Assembly: GCF_037977055.1 (NCBI RefSeq) | Contig: NZ_CP150274.1 | Coordinates: 186,001-250,000, forward strand | Source: Paenibacillus sp. FSL K6-1096 | GTDB taxonomy: Bacteria; Bacillota; Bacilli; Paenibacillales; Paenibacillaceae | Length of the DNA stretch: 64,000 nucleotides | Direction: 5' to 3' | In this document: positions 42,555 to 50,913 of the stretch, piece by piece | How positions within the stretch are numbered: position 1 is the first letter of the stretch | How the letters are laid out: the number at the start of each line of letters is the position of its first letter | Notes under the pieces: model-generated | What the model was told of the DNA's origin: nothing | Databases searched by the model: none | What the model saw: only the letters and a program-made list of their open reading frames with translations | Program-made: the position numbers and the translations under genes

Positions 42555-44012
42555 ATGGCAGTCAAGAGCGGCAAAGAATATATCGAGCGTATCAACCGCC
42601 AGCAGATCAAGTTATGGTATCAGGGTAAAATCATTCAAGGGCCTTTATCCAGCCATCCCCCCTTCAACGGATTAATGAAGACCCAGGCTGAAATGTATGA
42701 TATGCAGCATCAGAAGGAAACCATCGAACAAATGACCTTTCAAAGCGGGACGGACGGGGAGCGTTACGGACTTTCCTTCCTGGCCCCGAGAAGCAAGGAA
42801 GACCTGGTCCGCAGGAGAGTCATGATGGAATTATGGGCAGAGCAGCACCATGGTTTTTTAGGGAGATCACCCGATTATATGAACACGACGCTGATGTCTC
42901 TATATACTGCGGCTCATCTGTTACAAGAATACAATCCGGAATATGAAGATAATCTCAAAAAGTACTATGATCACTGCCGCAGTCAGGACATCACATTATC
43001 CCATGCGTTCATTCAGCCGTTTGCCAGCCGGTTGTCCGAGCTCGTGGACGAGGTCGAGGATTCCATTACAGCTAAAGTGATCGAACGCAAGGAGAGCGGA
43101 ATAGTGGTAACCGGTGCATTTATGATGGCTACACAGGCGGCAACCTGTGATGAAATCCTGGTGTTCCCTTCAGTTCTTCCGTCCATGCTGGAGCAGGATA
43201 ATCCCTATGCTTTTGCCTTTGCCGTGCCCAATGATCTGGAAGGGATGACCTTCATTTGCCGTGAGAGTTATTCAGGCTCGTCTCATTACGATCATCCGCT
43301 GAGCAGCAGATATGAAGAGATGGACGCCATGGTTATCTTCGATCACGTGTTCATCCCGCGCAACCGTATCTTTTTCTTAGGGGATGAAGAGATTGGCGAG
43401 CGGCTGTTCAGCGAAGGGAATTTCCACAGCCATGCCGGTCATCAGGTGCTCACACGCTACATTGCCAAGACGGAATTTCTGCTCGGCCTGATTGCTAAGT
43501 TGTCGGATGAACAGAATATCGCTCTCGAAACAGTTACGATGGAGCGGATCTCCCGGATTGTGACCATGCTTGAGAATTTGAAATCCCTTCGCCTGGCTGC
43601 GGAAATGATGGCAGAACCGGATGCCAAGGGCTATTATGTGCCGGCCCCAAAGCCGCTGATCGCGGCTACAATGCAGTATTCCTCTTTCTATCAGGAGATG
43701 CTGGGTATGCTCCAGGACATCAGCTCCAGCAATCTGGTGATGCTTCCTTCCGGGGCAGACCTGGAATCTGACGCCGGCGGCTTTATCCGTCTTTATCTTA
43801 AAGGACAGGAGTCATCTGCCAGCGACCGGATTTCGCTTTTCCGGCTGGCCTGGGAGCTTGCTATCGGTCCCTTCGGCGGCAGACAGCAGCAGTTTGAGCG
43901 CTTTTTCTTCGGAAACACCCGCACGCTTACTTCCCGGATGTATAACGTATACAATCTGGACAAATACAAAGCCAGGATTGATGAATTTCTGCGGCCCGGG
44001 GAAACCTGCTGA
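42555..44012 (+). CDS. 4-hydroxyphenylacetate 3-monooxygenase-family flavin hydroxylase (HpaB type)
   Basis: A 485-residue HpaB-family oxygenase: N-terminal VKSGKEYIERINRQQIKLWYQGKI, the mid-domain acyl-CoA-dehydrogenase-like fold, and VIFDHVFIPRNRIFF. Such enzymes ortho-hydroxylate phenols using reduced FAD from a separate reductase. The start at 42555 has a GGTGG site; the ATG at 42540 encodes an unlikely GWWT extension. No reductase (HpaC) or aromatic ring-cleavage gene is adjacent, so the substrate is unknown. A strong hairpin follows the gene. Confidence 0.88.
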   Translation: MAVKSGKEYIERINRQQIKLWYQGKIIQGPLSSHPPFNGLMKTQAEMYDMQHQKETIEQMTFQSGTDGERYGLSFLAPRSKEDLVRRRVMMELWAEQHHGFLGRSPDYMNTTLMSLYTAAHLLQEYNPEYEDNLKKYYDHCRSQDITLSHAFIQPFASRLSELVDEVEDSITAKVIERKESGIVVTGAFMMATQAATCDEILVFPSVLPSMLEQDNPYAFAFAVPNDLEGMTFICRESYSGSSHYDHPLSSRYEEMDAMVIFDHVFIPRNRIFFLGDEEIGERLFSEGNFHSHAGHQVLTRYIAKTEFLLGLIAKLSDEQNIALETVTMERISRIVTMLENLKSLRLAAEMMAEPDAKGYYVPAPKPLIAATMQYSSFYQEMLGMLQDISSSNLVMLPSGADLESDAGGFIRLYLKGQESSASDRISLFRLAWELAIGPFGGRQQQFERFFFGNTRTLTSRMYNVYNLDKYKARIDEFLRPGETC

Positions 44013-44034
44013 TTCCAGAGACGTCAGATTGTCG

Positions 44035-44069
44035 AGAAACCCGGGTCTTTTAAAGACTCTGGGTTTCTT
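44035..44069 (+). terminator. Terminator after the HpaB-type gene
   Basis: AGAAACCC pairs with GGGTTTCT, with GTCTTT/AAAGAC inside, followed by TTGGCGTTTC. Confidence 0.8.
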
Positions 44070-44222
44070 GGCGTTTCTGCTGTTTCCACAACTTTAATTA
44101 ACATTGGTATGCCAAAAAAATGCATCCAGTGGTACTTAAACCATTCATTCGGTCTCTTAAAAAAGAGTATACTTGTCTCGTTTTCGTTTCATTTTCGTCC
44201 TGGCTGCATGAGAGATCTCCTT

Positions 44223-44897
44223 CTACTGCTTAAGGGTGGTCAACATACTCTGAATATGGCTTTCCATGAGCTGCCGCGCTGTTTCGCTCTGCCGTTCCTC
44301 GATGGCAATAGCGATCAGAACATGGTAATTGGAGGCCTTGGTCCGCATATTGGGCAGCGTATTGGTCTGCTTGCGTCCTTCAGCCAGTAACGGAAGAATC
44401 GAATGGAGCATCCGGGCCACCACCGGATTGGCTGCCCCTTCGGCGATTAGCTGATGAAAGGCGAGGTCGGTCTCGAAGAAGGAGCCGCCTTCCTCCATTT
44501 GCTGCACCATCCGGTCAGCCAGTACCCGCAGCCGTCGGATCTGATCCTCATCGGCCCGCTGCGCGGCTAAAGCGGCAAGCTCAGGCTCAATGAGCAGCCG
44601 GGCTTCCAGCAGATCTATGATCGAAATGTTGTCTAATTCCTCTAAGCCAGCCGCCGGATCATCCAGCAGGAGCGGATCGTTACGCACATACATTCCGCGC
44701 CCGTGCTCAATGCTGACATTCCCCTGACTCTCTAAAATCCGCAGCGCCTCACGTACTGTAGTGACACTTACAGAGAAATCAACGGCCAGCTGCTGCAGAG
44801 TAGGGAGCCGGTCACCCGGAGCCCATTCCCCAGCGAGAATTTTCTGCTTCATAAGCTCTATTGTCGCTTGAAACGCGGTTTGTTTATTCTGTTTCAT
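44223..44897 (-). CDS. dgoR: GntR-family (FadR/FCD) regulator of the galactonate operon
   Basis: A 224-residue regulator: winged helix (ATIELMKQKILAGEWAPGDRLPTLQQLAVDFSVSVTTVREALRIL-type, residues 8-65) and an FCD ligand domain (DLLEARLLIEPELAALAA; ETDLAFHQLIAEGA) with His ligands for a metal-bound effector. The start at 44897 has AAAGGG upstream; the frame upstream to 44927 lacks support. It is divergent from the dgo genes and likely represses them until galactonate or 2-keto-3-deoxygalactonate binds. Symbol by context. Confidence 0.85.
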   Translation of the reverse strand: MKQNKQTAFQATIELMKQKILAGEWAPGDRLPTLQQLAVDFSVSVTTVREALRILESQGNVSIEHGRGMYVRNDPLLLDDPAAGLEELDNISIIDLLEARLLIEPELAALAAQRADEDQIRRLRVLADRMVQQMEEGGSFFETDLAFHQLIAEGAANPVVARMLHSILPLLAEGRKQTNTLPNMRTKASNYHVLIAIAIEERQSETARQLMESHIQSMLTTLKQ

Positions 44898-45023
44898 GGT
44901 TAGCCGTCCCTTTGATTTAGAATACACTCATTTTAGCATAAGAGCTTCGTGGCGATAAACAGATACGCCTGAGTATGGATTTAGTATTGACTGGCGAAGA
45001 ACAAGATAATATGATCATACCGT

Positions 45024-45070
45024 AAAGATCGTATCTATTTTTATTTAATCAAGATAAAGATATGATCTTT
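45024..45070. promoter_or_regulatory. Paired 6-3-6 operators before the galactonate operon
   Basis: AAAGAT-CGT-ATCTAT (45024-45038) and AAAGAT-ATG-ATCTTT (45056-45070) share one design and their starts are 32 bp apart, about three helical turns. The second is a perfect palindrome and precedes the kinase ribosome site. A further palindrome, TATGATCATA, is at 45010-45019. They are probable sites for the divergent GntR regulator. Confidence 0.6.
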
Positions 45071-45113
45071 AAGGAGAGACAAGATTCGTAAAGCAGCAGA
45101 AGGAGGAGGGGCA

Positions 45114-46070
45114 ATGGAGGTCGTAACCTTTGGGGAAACCATGGTGCTTCTGGCGCCGGACCGGATGGTTCCCTTGGAGTATGTGAACGGTTTTCAGAAG
45201 CATGTTGCCGGAGCTGAGACCAATGTGGCTATTGGACTCGCCCGGATGGGGCATACCGCTGGCTGGTTCAGCAAGCTCGGAAATGATCCGTTTGGCCGGT
45301 ATATCAGGCAGTTCGTCAGAGGACATGGCGTTGATATTTCCGAAGTCAGGCTTACAACGGAAGCGCCGACGGGAGTGTTCTTCAAAGAACAACTCTCCCC
45401 GGACAAAATACAGGTCTACTACTACCGCAAACATTCGGCGGCCAGCCTGATGCAGGCGGAGGAGCTTAATGAGGCATATGTAGGAGGTGCCCGCATCCTG
45501 CATGTTACCGGCATTACGCCCGCGCTTAGCCCGGAGTGCAGGAAATTAACCTTTCGCGCCCTCGGAGCAGCCAAAAAACACGGTACAACCATTGTATTTG
45601 ACCCCAATATCCGCTGGAAGCTGTGGAACAGAGAAGAGGCCTATCATGTGCTTAACGAAATCGCGGCTCTAGCCGACTACGTGCTCCCCGGTATGGAGGA
45701 GGGACAGTTCCTGACAGGCTGCAGTGATCCTGCAGTGATCGCAGAGCGGTTGCTGAAAGCCGGGGCCGGGGCTGCCGTAATCAAGCTCGGCGCAGACGGG
45801 GCTTATTACAGCAACGGACGGAGCTCTGGAACTGAGCCAGGGTTTCCCGTGAAGAGGCTCATTGATCCGATGGGGGCCGGTGACGGCTTTGCCGCAGGAT
45901 TTATAAGCGGCTTGCTGCTTGGGGAGGAGCTGCCTTCTGCCGTGCGGCGCGGCAACGCTGTAGGTTCCATTGTGGTCGGGGTAAGCGGCGATGTGGAAGG
46001 TCTCCCCGCCCGGCAGGATGTGGATCTTCTCTTGGCCGGAGGAACCGGCATGGAGGATATTATCCGGTAA
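45114..46070 (+). CDS. PfkB-family sugar-acid kinase (2-keto-3-deoxygalactonate/gluconate kinase)
   Basis: A 318-residue PfkB kinase: N-terminal VVTFGETMVLLAP and AGAETNVAIGLARMG sugar-binding glycine region; C-terminal DPMGAGDGFAAGFISGL with the catalytic Asp. The VYYYRKHSAASLM segment is typical of KDG kinases. It phosphorylates the keto-deoxy sugar acid made by DgoD. First gene of the operon with RBS GGAGGAGG. The dgoK role is inferred from context; E. coli DgoK is a different kinase family. Confidence 0.9.
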   Translation: MEVVTFGETMVLLAPDRMVPLEYVNGFQKHVAGAETNVAIGLARMGHTAGWFSKLGNDPFGRYIRQFVRGHGVDISEVRLTTEAPTGVFFKEQLSPDKIQVYYYRKHSAASLMQAEELNEAYVGGARILHVTGITPALSPECRKLTFRALGAAKKHGTTIVFDPNIRWKLWNREEAYHVLNEIAALADYVLPGMEEGQFLTGCSDPAVIAERLLKAGAGAAVIKLGADGAYYSNGRSSGTEPGFPVKRLIDPMGAGDGFAAGFISGLLLGEELPSAVRRGNAVGSIVVGVSGDVEGLPARQDVDLLLAGGTGMEDIIR

Positions 46071-46101
46071 GTGAGGCACAGTCCCAAGGAGGAGGAAGGA
46101 C

Positions 46102-46767
46102 ATGGACAAAGAAACGCAAATTGAGCAGCTGATCACCTCCGGTCTGGTCGCCGTTATCCGCAGACCGCCGCCTGAACGGGTGGAGCATATTGCTGCGGCA
46201 CTGGCAGAAGGCGGGGTCGGAGCGCTGGAGATTACAGCCGATACCCCGGAAGTTTACCGGCTGATCGCGGACATGAAGACGAAATATGGAGACCGCCTGC
46301 TGGTGGGAGCGGGTACCGTGCTGAAGCTGACGCAGGCCGAGCAGGCGATCGCGGCGGGAGCCGATTTTATTTTCTCCCCCAATTTGAATGAGGCGATTGT
46401 GGAACTGACCTTACAGCACGGACGAATCTCGATTCCAGGTGTAATGACACCGACCGAAGTGGTCAGAGGGCATGAAGCGGGTGCAGACCTGCTTAAGGTG
46501 TTCCCGGGCGGTTCACTCGGTGCCTCCTATATCAAGGAGCTGCAGGGGCCCCTTGGCCACATTCGCATGATGCCGACAGGAGGCGTGACCCTTGCGAATG
46601 CCGGAGCCTTCATTGCCGCCGGAGCCGTTGCCGTCGGTCTTGGAAGCGCTCTCGTCGACCGGGAGGCGGTGGAGCAGGGCAACTATGGGAAGATCACAGA
46701 GACGGCCCGCCAATTCGCCAAGGAAGTCCGCAAGGCCAGAATGAACAACACCAAAGGAGCAAAATAA
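46102..46767 (+). CDS. dgoA: 2-keto-3-deoxy-6-phosphogalactonate/gluconate aldolase
   Basis: A 221-residue KDPG aldolase-family barrel: EITADTPEV with catalytic Glu near residue 47, Schiff-base Lys in GADLLKVFPGG near residue 133, and the phosphate loop MPTGGVTLAN. It splits the phosphorylated keto-deoxy acid to pyruvate and glyceraldehyde 3-phosphate. RBS GGAGGAGG. It lies between the kinase and DgoD genes. Confidence 0.93.
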   Translation: MDKETQIEQLITSGLVAVIRRPPPERVEHIAAALAEGGVGALEITADTPEVYRLIADMKTKYGDRLLVGAGTVLKLTQAEQAIAAGADFIFSPNLNEAIVELTLQHGRISIPGVMTPTEVVRGHEAGADLLKVFPGGSLGASYIKELQGPLGHIRMMPTGGVTLANAGAFIAAGAVAVGLGSALVDREAVEQGNYGKITETARQFAKEVRKARMNNTKGAK

Positions 46768-46770
46768 CCC

Positions 46771-47919
46771 ATGAAAATCACCGGATTTGAGACCTTTATC
46801 GTTCCACCCCGCTGGCTGTTTCTGAAGATTGAAACCGATGAAGGTATATCCGGCTGGGGGGAGCCGGTGGTCGAAGGCAAGGCGCATACGGTGCAGGCCG
46901 CAGTGGAAGAGCTGATGGATTATTTGATCGGGCAGGACCCCCAGCGGATTGAAGATCTGTGGCAGCTGATGTACCGGGGAGGCTTTTATCGTGGCGGGGC
47001 CATTCTGATGAGCGCGATCGCCGGGATCGATCAGGCGTTATGGGATATTAAGGGGAAAATCTACAATGCGCCTGTGTACCAGCTGCTGGGCGGCGCTTGC
47101 CGCAATTCGATGCGGGTGTACTCCTGGATCGGCGGAGACCGTCCGATCGACGTGGTCAAAGCGGCGCTGGAGAAGAAGGCCGCCGGGTTCACGGCGATTA
47201 AGATGAATGCCTCGGAAGAGATGCAGTTCATTGATACCCATGACAAAATTTATGCTATCGTGGAGCGGGTCGCCGCCATCAGGGAGGCCTGCGGGCCGGA
47301 GTTCGGGATTGCTGTTGATTTTCACGGACGGCTGCACAAGCCGATGGCACGCGGACTGGCCCGAGAGCTGGACCCCTACCGCCTGATGTTCATAGAAGAG
47401 CCGGTGCTGCCGGAGAACAATGAGGTCCTGCGGGAGATCGCACATCATACCAGCACTCCGATTGCCACGGGTGAGCGTATGTACTCGCGCTGGGAATTCA
47501 AAAATCTGCTGAAGGACGGGGTGGCCGACATTATTCAGCCCGACCTGTCCCATGCAGGAGGGATCACGGAATGCAAGAAAATATTCGCCATGGCCGAGGC
47601 GTTCGATGTCGCCGTCGCTCCGCATTGCCCGCTCGGGCCGATCGCTCTGGCTGCCTGTCTTCAGGTGGATGCAACGTCGTACAATGCAATCATTCAGGAA
47701 CAGAGCCTGGGCATCCACTATAATCAAGGCAATGACCTGCTGGATTATATCACCGATCCGTCCGTTTTTGCCTACAGTGACGGGCATGTCAACATTCCTT
47801 CCGGACCAGGCCTTGGCATTACCGTGAACGAGGAGTATGTACGGAGGATGGCGGCGGAGGGCCACCGCTGGAGAAATCCGGTCTGGCGGCATCGTGACGG
47901 CAGCATAGCAGAGTGGTAA
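46771..47919 (+). CDS. dgoD: D-galactonate dehydratase
   Basis: A 382-residue enolase-superfamily dehydratase, very close to E. coli DgoD across its length ([56 protein letters not shown]). Metal ligands appear as [16 protein letters not shown] and ATGERMYSR, with the general acid His in [11 protein letters not shown]. It makes 2-keto-3-deoxygalactonate. It begins 3 bases after the aldolase stop and completes the De Ley-Doudoroff branch. Confidence 0.96.
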   Translation: MKITGFETFIVPPRWLFLKIETDEGISGWGEPVVEGKAHTVQAAVEELMDYLIGQDPQRIEDLWQLMYRGGFYRGGAILMSAIAGIDQALWDIKGKIYNAPVYQLLGGACRNSMRVYSWIGGDRPIDVVKAALEKKAAGFTAIKMNASEEMQFIDTHDKIYAIVERVAAIREACGPEFGIAVDFHGRLHKPMARGLARELDPYRLMFIEEPVLPENNEVLREIAHHTSTPIATGERMYSRWEFKNLLKDGVADIIQPDLSHAGGITECKKIFAMAEAFDVAVAPHCPLGPIALAACLQVDATSYNAIIQEQSLGIHYNQGNDLLDYITDPSVFAYSDGHVNIPSGPGLGITVNEEYVRRMAAEGHRWRNPVWRHRDGSIAEW

Positions 47920-47943
47920 GGTTAAACATTTATAGTCCCTTTG

Positions 47944-47968
47944 AAGCCGCTATTTTAGCGGCTTTTTT
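47944..47968 (+). terminator. Terminator of the galactonate operon
   Basis: AAGCCGCTA pairs with TAGCGGCTT around TTT, then TTTT. Strong. No transporter gene for galactonate lies in the operon. Confidence 0.92.
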
Positions 47969-48153
47969 GAGTTCTCCGTTCTTTCTAAAGTGGTATGGTC
48001 AAAATTCATCAAAAATGGATCTAAAGATGACCAATGTTAACCTCATAATACCTTGATAATTGATTTGTCAGAATACCTGACATTGATGTAATATGAAATA
48101 CAGAAGTTTAACAGATAGAATTCATACTTAACATTAACGTAGGAGTGGTTGCA

Positions 48154-48609
48154 GTGAAGATTCTTGTAGATGATTTGAGTGGGGCACAAGTGATTGGATT
48201 AATTGCAGAACATCTGCAGGGAATGGCCGATAACTCTCCGCCAGAAAGCATTCATGCCCTTAATTTGGACGGGCTGAAGAAGCCCGAAATTACCTTCTGG
48301 TGCGCTTGGGAGGAGGAGGAGCTTCTGGGCTGCGGGGCGATCAAGGAATTGGACAAAGCGCATGCTGAGCTCAAATCGATGCGGACCGCTAAGAAGCATT
48401 TGCGCAAGGGTGTAGCCAGAAATATTCTTGCTCATATTATTGAAGTAGCGATAAGCCGCGGATACAAACGGATCAGTCTGGAGACTGGCTCTATGGATTC
48501 ATTCCTCCCGGCCCGCAAGCTGTATGAAGATTTCGGTTTCACCTATTGCGAGCCATTCGCAGATTATATCCCAGATCCGAATAGTTCATTTATGACGAAG
48601 GAACTGTAA
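48154..48609 (+). CDS. GNAT-family N-acetyltransferase
   Basis: A 151-residue GNAT similar to PAT-type and YjaB-like enzymes: CAWEEEELLGCGAIKEL, the acetyl-CoA loop LRKGVARNILAHIIEVA and the C-terminal KLYEDFGFTYCEPFADY. The GTG at 48154 has AGGAG 8 bases upstream; the GTG at 48145 lies in that site. Monocistronic, between the dgo operon and a converging glycosidase-like gene. Substrate unknown. Confidence 0.85.
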   Translation: MKILVDDLSGAQVIGLIAEHLQGMADNSPPESIHALNLDGLKKPEITFWCAWEEEELLGCGAIKELDKAHAELKSMRTAKKHLRKGVARNILAHIIEVAISRGYKRISLETGSMDSFLPARKLYEDFGFTYCEPFADYIPDPNSSFMTKEL

Positions 48610-48635
48610 TACACGTTTTGACCAACACAAATTTT

Positions 48636-48686
48636 CAGCCTACCAGCTTACAACGCGCCCAATGAGCGTGTTCAGTTGGCAGGCTG
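48636..48686. terminator. Long hairpin between converging genes
   Basis: CAGCCTACCA pairs imperfectly with TTGGCAGGCTG, and ACGCG/CGTGT can pair further in. An ATTTT tract precedes it, giving AAAAT on the minus-strand exit, so termination is probably weak or bidirectional. Confidence 0.5.
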
Positions 48687-48716
48687 TTCTGCATGAGCTC
48701 CTAACCGTTGCTCGGA

Positions 48717-50897
48717 TTACTCGTAACGGGCTTTGTAACGGAGATAGGCCTGTTCACACCAGCTTGCCTTGAGTCCGTTGTCGTACAGGCGGAACCGGGT
48801 GCTTGGCGAGACGGCAATGGTATTGTGCTCCAGCGACTCAGCGAACCGCCGCACCCGCTGGAAGGCGCGCCGGGCCCGGCTGTCCGCTCCGCTCTTGGCG
48901 AAGCTGTGGATGCGGACTAATCCGTAGATGTAGTGCACCATATCCTCCAGATAGGCGAACCGGAGCTCGTCCTCCAGCAGCCGGGCAACGACCACTTCAT
49001 CCCGGGCATGATCCAGAGCGCTGTCCAGCAGCCGCCGGCAGACTGAGAGCAGCTGAACACATTCGGTCAGACTGATCCCCGCATTGCTGCTGTCCGCCCG
49101 TGCATCATACTGCATATGCTGAAGCGGGAACAATTCTGCGGCATCCTCACGCAGATATCCGGTAAGGGAGTGGCGGCTCCCCCGGGAATACTGATAATGC
49201 TTCAGGTATTTGCTGTTGCGCATCGCCTCCTCCAGCGTCTCATAGAAGCCTCTGGCCCGCTCGGCTTCGGAGCCGTAATAGAGTTCATAGTATTCTTCCA
49301 GCATCCTTTCTGTATCGGCTGAGGGATTCCACAGCATCCGGTACAGCTGATAGTTAGTCAGCGTGAGCGTTCCCCATTGTCCGCCCGTCAAGTGCATATA
49401 GTGGAAATGGCGGATGCCGGATTCGTAATAGAAGGGAATATCCTGCTTCATGATGGTCATAAGCGGCACAGGACAGGCGGCGAAGGAGCCTACATTATAA
49501 TATTCACCCATGAAGACCTCGCCGCGGTAGTAACGGTCCCCGTCCGTGGTCCAGGGAAGGAAGGTCTCCATCAGCTCTTGATTCGATTCGGTGCAGCGCG
49601 GATCGGAGAGGGGATGCAGAAAGCACCGTTCGATAGGGAAGTAAGTCGGATAGCAGCTGCTGTAATCGAAGTCCTCCGGCAGAGGCCGGTCCGGTGCAGG
49701 CAGCGTTTCATGATAGATCGGAAAAATAATGTTGATCCTCCGCTTCAAGCGCCCCGACTCCACCGCAGTGTCCAGATGCTTCCGCAGCGCGTGGACGAGC
49801 AGAATCATCCTGGTGGAGCAGTTGCCCGCATCCCGGCAATGGCTGCATTGGCACCAGTTGCCATTATCCAGCATCCAGAAGTTCAGATAGTCGGCATGCT
49901 TCCATTCTCCGTCGGTCAGGTCATCCGTGAGCCGCCGGCAGAGCTCGCGGACGGCATCCGGATTAGTGGTGCAGAAGTTGTCGCCGAAGCCCTCGCGGTC
50001 TCCCTCGCCGACATTGAAGCTGCGCTTGCCGTCAATGAACCCGAACCATTCCGGGTGCGCCTCCGCATATGTGAGCGGACGGGCCTGGGCTGGCGCAATC
50101 CCCATCGTCAGGCTGCTGTCATTGTCATCGTAAGAGCCGGGATACTCCGCATGCGGATTCAGGAACCGGTAGAGGATGTTATGGCCTCCCATACAGATGC
50201 GGATGCCCCGTTTTTGCAGCGCATGGGGGTTACGGATATGGTCAAGCGAGGCAAAGTTTACCCGGTTTCGCCCCAGCCAATCCAGCAGCTCGGTACTGGA
50301 GTCGTTGATATGCTCACTGTAGACTCCCCGGGTATGGAAGCGCGGATAGTCCAGCAGCTCGATCATGCGGGGCTCCAGCTGCTTGGGCGGGGGGAGGTGC
50401 ATTCCGGCAGCGCCAAGGCCGAACCAGCGGAAGCCCAGCTCCTCAAGAAGAGCGTATGCGCCGTAGAGAAGACCAAGCCGGTCCTTTGCGGCGATAATCC
50501 AGTGAACGGCAGCTTCCTCCACATAAGAAGTAATCACATAACCTTCTTCGGGGAGCGTCTCCCATTCCGCTTCGCGGGCCATAAGCCAGTTCTGCCAGGC
50601 TGCACCCGCAGAAGCCGTTGCGGGCGGCGGGCCCACCCAGATTACAAGCCGGCAATCCCGTATCCGGGCGGCTTCATCCCTGTTCACAAGCAGCGGCGGC
50701 GGGTCACCCAGCGCAAGCCGGAAGTGCTCTGCAATCTCGACTGCGGCGTAACAGGCGGTGCAAATGTCCGCGTCGGCGGAGTCCCGGTCCCACCAGTCGA
50801 TTTGCTGTTCTGCCTGGGCGGCTGCGGCAACCGAAGCGAAGCTTCCGTGATCTGCGGCGACGAGAACCTGTTTGCCTTTATATTCAGAATTGTACAT
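48717..50897 (-). CDS. DUF4838 glycosidase-like protein
   Basis: A 726-residue cytosolic protein. The N-terminal third resembles the non-catalytic domain of GH67/GH20-type enzymes (LGLLYGAYALLEELGFRWFG, about residues 150-170). The central part carries the DUF4838 hallmark ADYLNFWMLDNGNWCQCSHC (about residues 385-405), plus YFPIERCFLHPLSDPRC. DUF4838 proteins are poorly characterised and thought to act on uronic-acid or amino-sugar glycans. It lies 16 bases after the AraC sensor-regulator gene on the same strand and faces away from the amino-sugar ABC/nag operon. Catalytic residues cannot be named with confidence. Confidence 0.8.
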   Translation of the reverse strand: MYNSEYKGKQVLVAADHGSFASVAAAAQAEQQIDWWDRDSADADICTACYAAVEIAEHFRLALGDPPPLLVNRDEAARIRDCRLVIWVGPPPATASAGAAWQNWLMAREAEWETLPEEGYVITSYVEEAAVHWIIAAKDRLGLLYGAYALLEELGFRWFGLGAAGMHLPPPKQLEPRMIELLDYPRFHTRGVYSEHINDSSTELLDWLGRNRVNFASLDHIRNPHALQKRGIRICMGGHNILYRFLNPHAEYPGSYDDNDSSLTMGIAPAQARPLTYAEAHPEWFGFIDGKRSFNVGEGDREGFGDNFCTTNPDAVRELCRRLTDDLTDGEWKHADYLNFWMLDNGNWCQCSHCRDAGNCSTRMILLVHALRKHLDTAVESGRLKRRINIIFPIYHETLPAPDRPLPEDFDYSSCYPTYFPIERCFLHPLSDPRCTESNQELMETFLPWTTDGDRYYRGEVFMGEYYNVGSFAACPVPLMTIMKQDIPFYYESGIRHFHYMHLTGGQWGTLTLTNYQLYRMLWNPSADTERMLEEYYELYYGSEAERARGFYETLEEAMRNSKYLKHYQYSRGSRHSLTGYLREDAAELFPLQHMQYDARADSSNAGISLTECVQLLSVCRRLLDSALDHARDEVVVARLLEDELRFAYLEDMVHYIYGLVRIHSFAKSGADSRARRAFQRVRRFAESLEHNTIAVSPSTRFRLYDNGLKASWCEQAYLRYKARYE

Positions 50898-50913
50898 AAT
50901 GCTCTCCTTTGGG

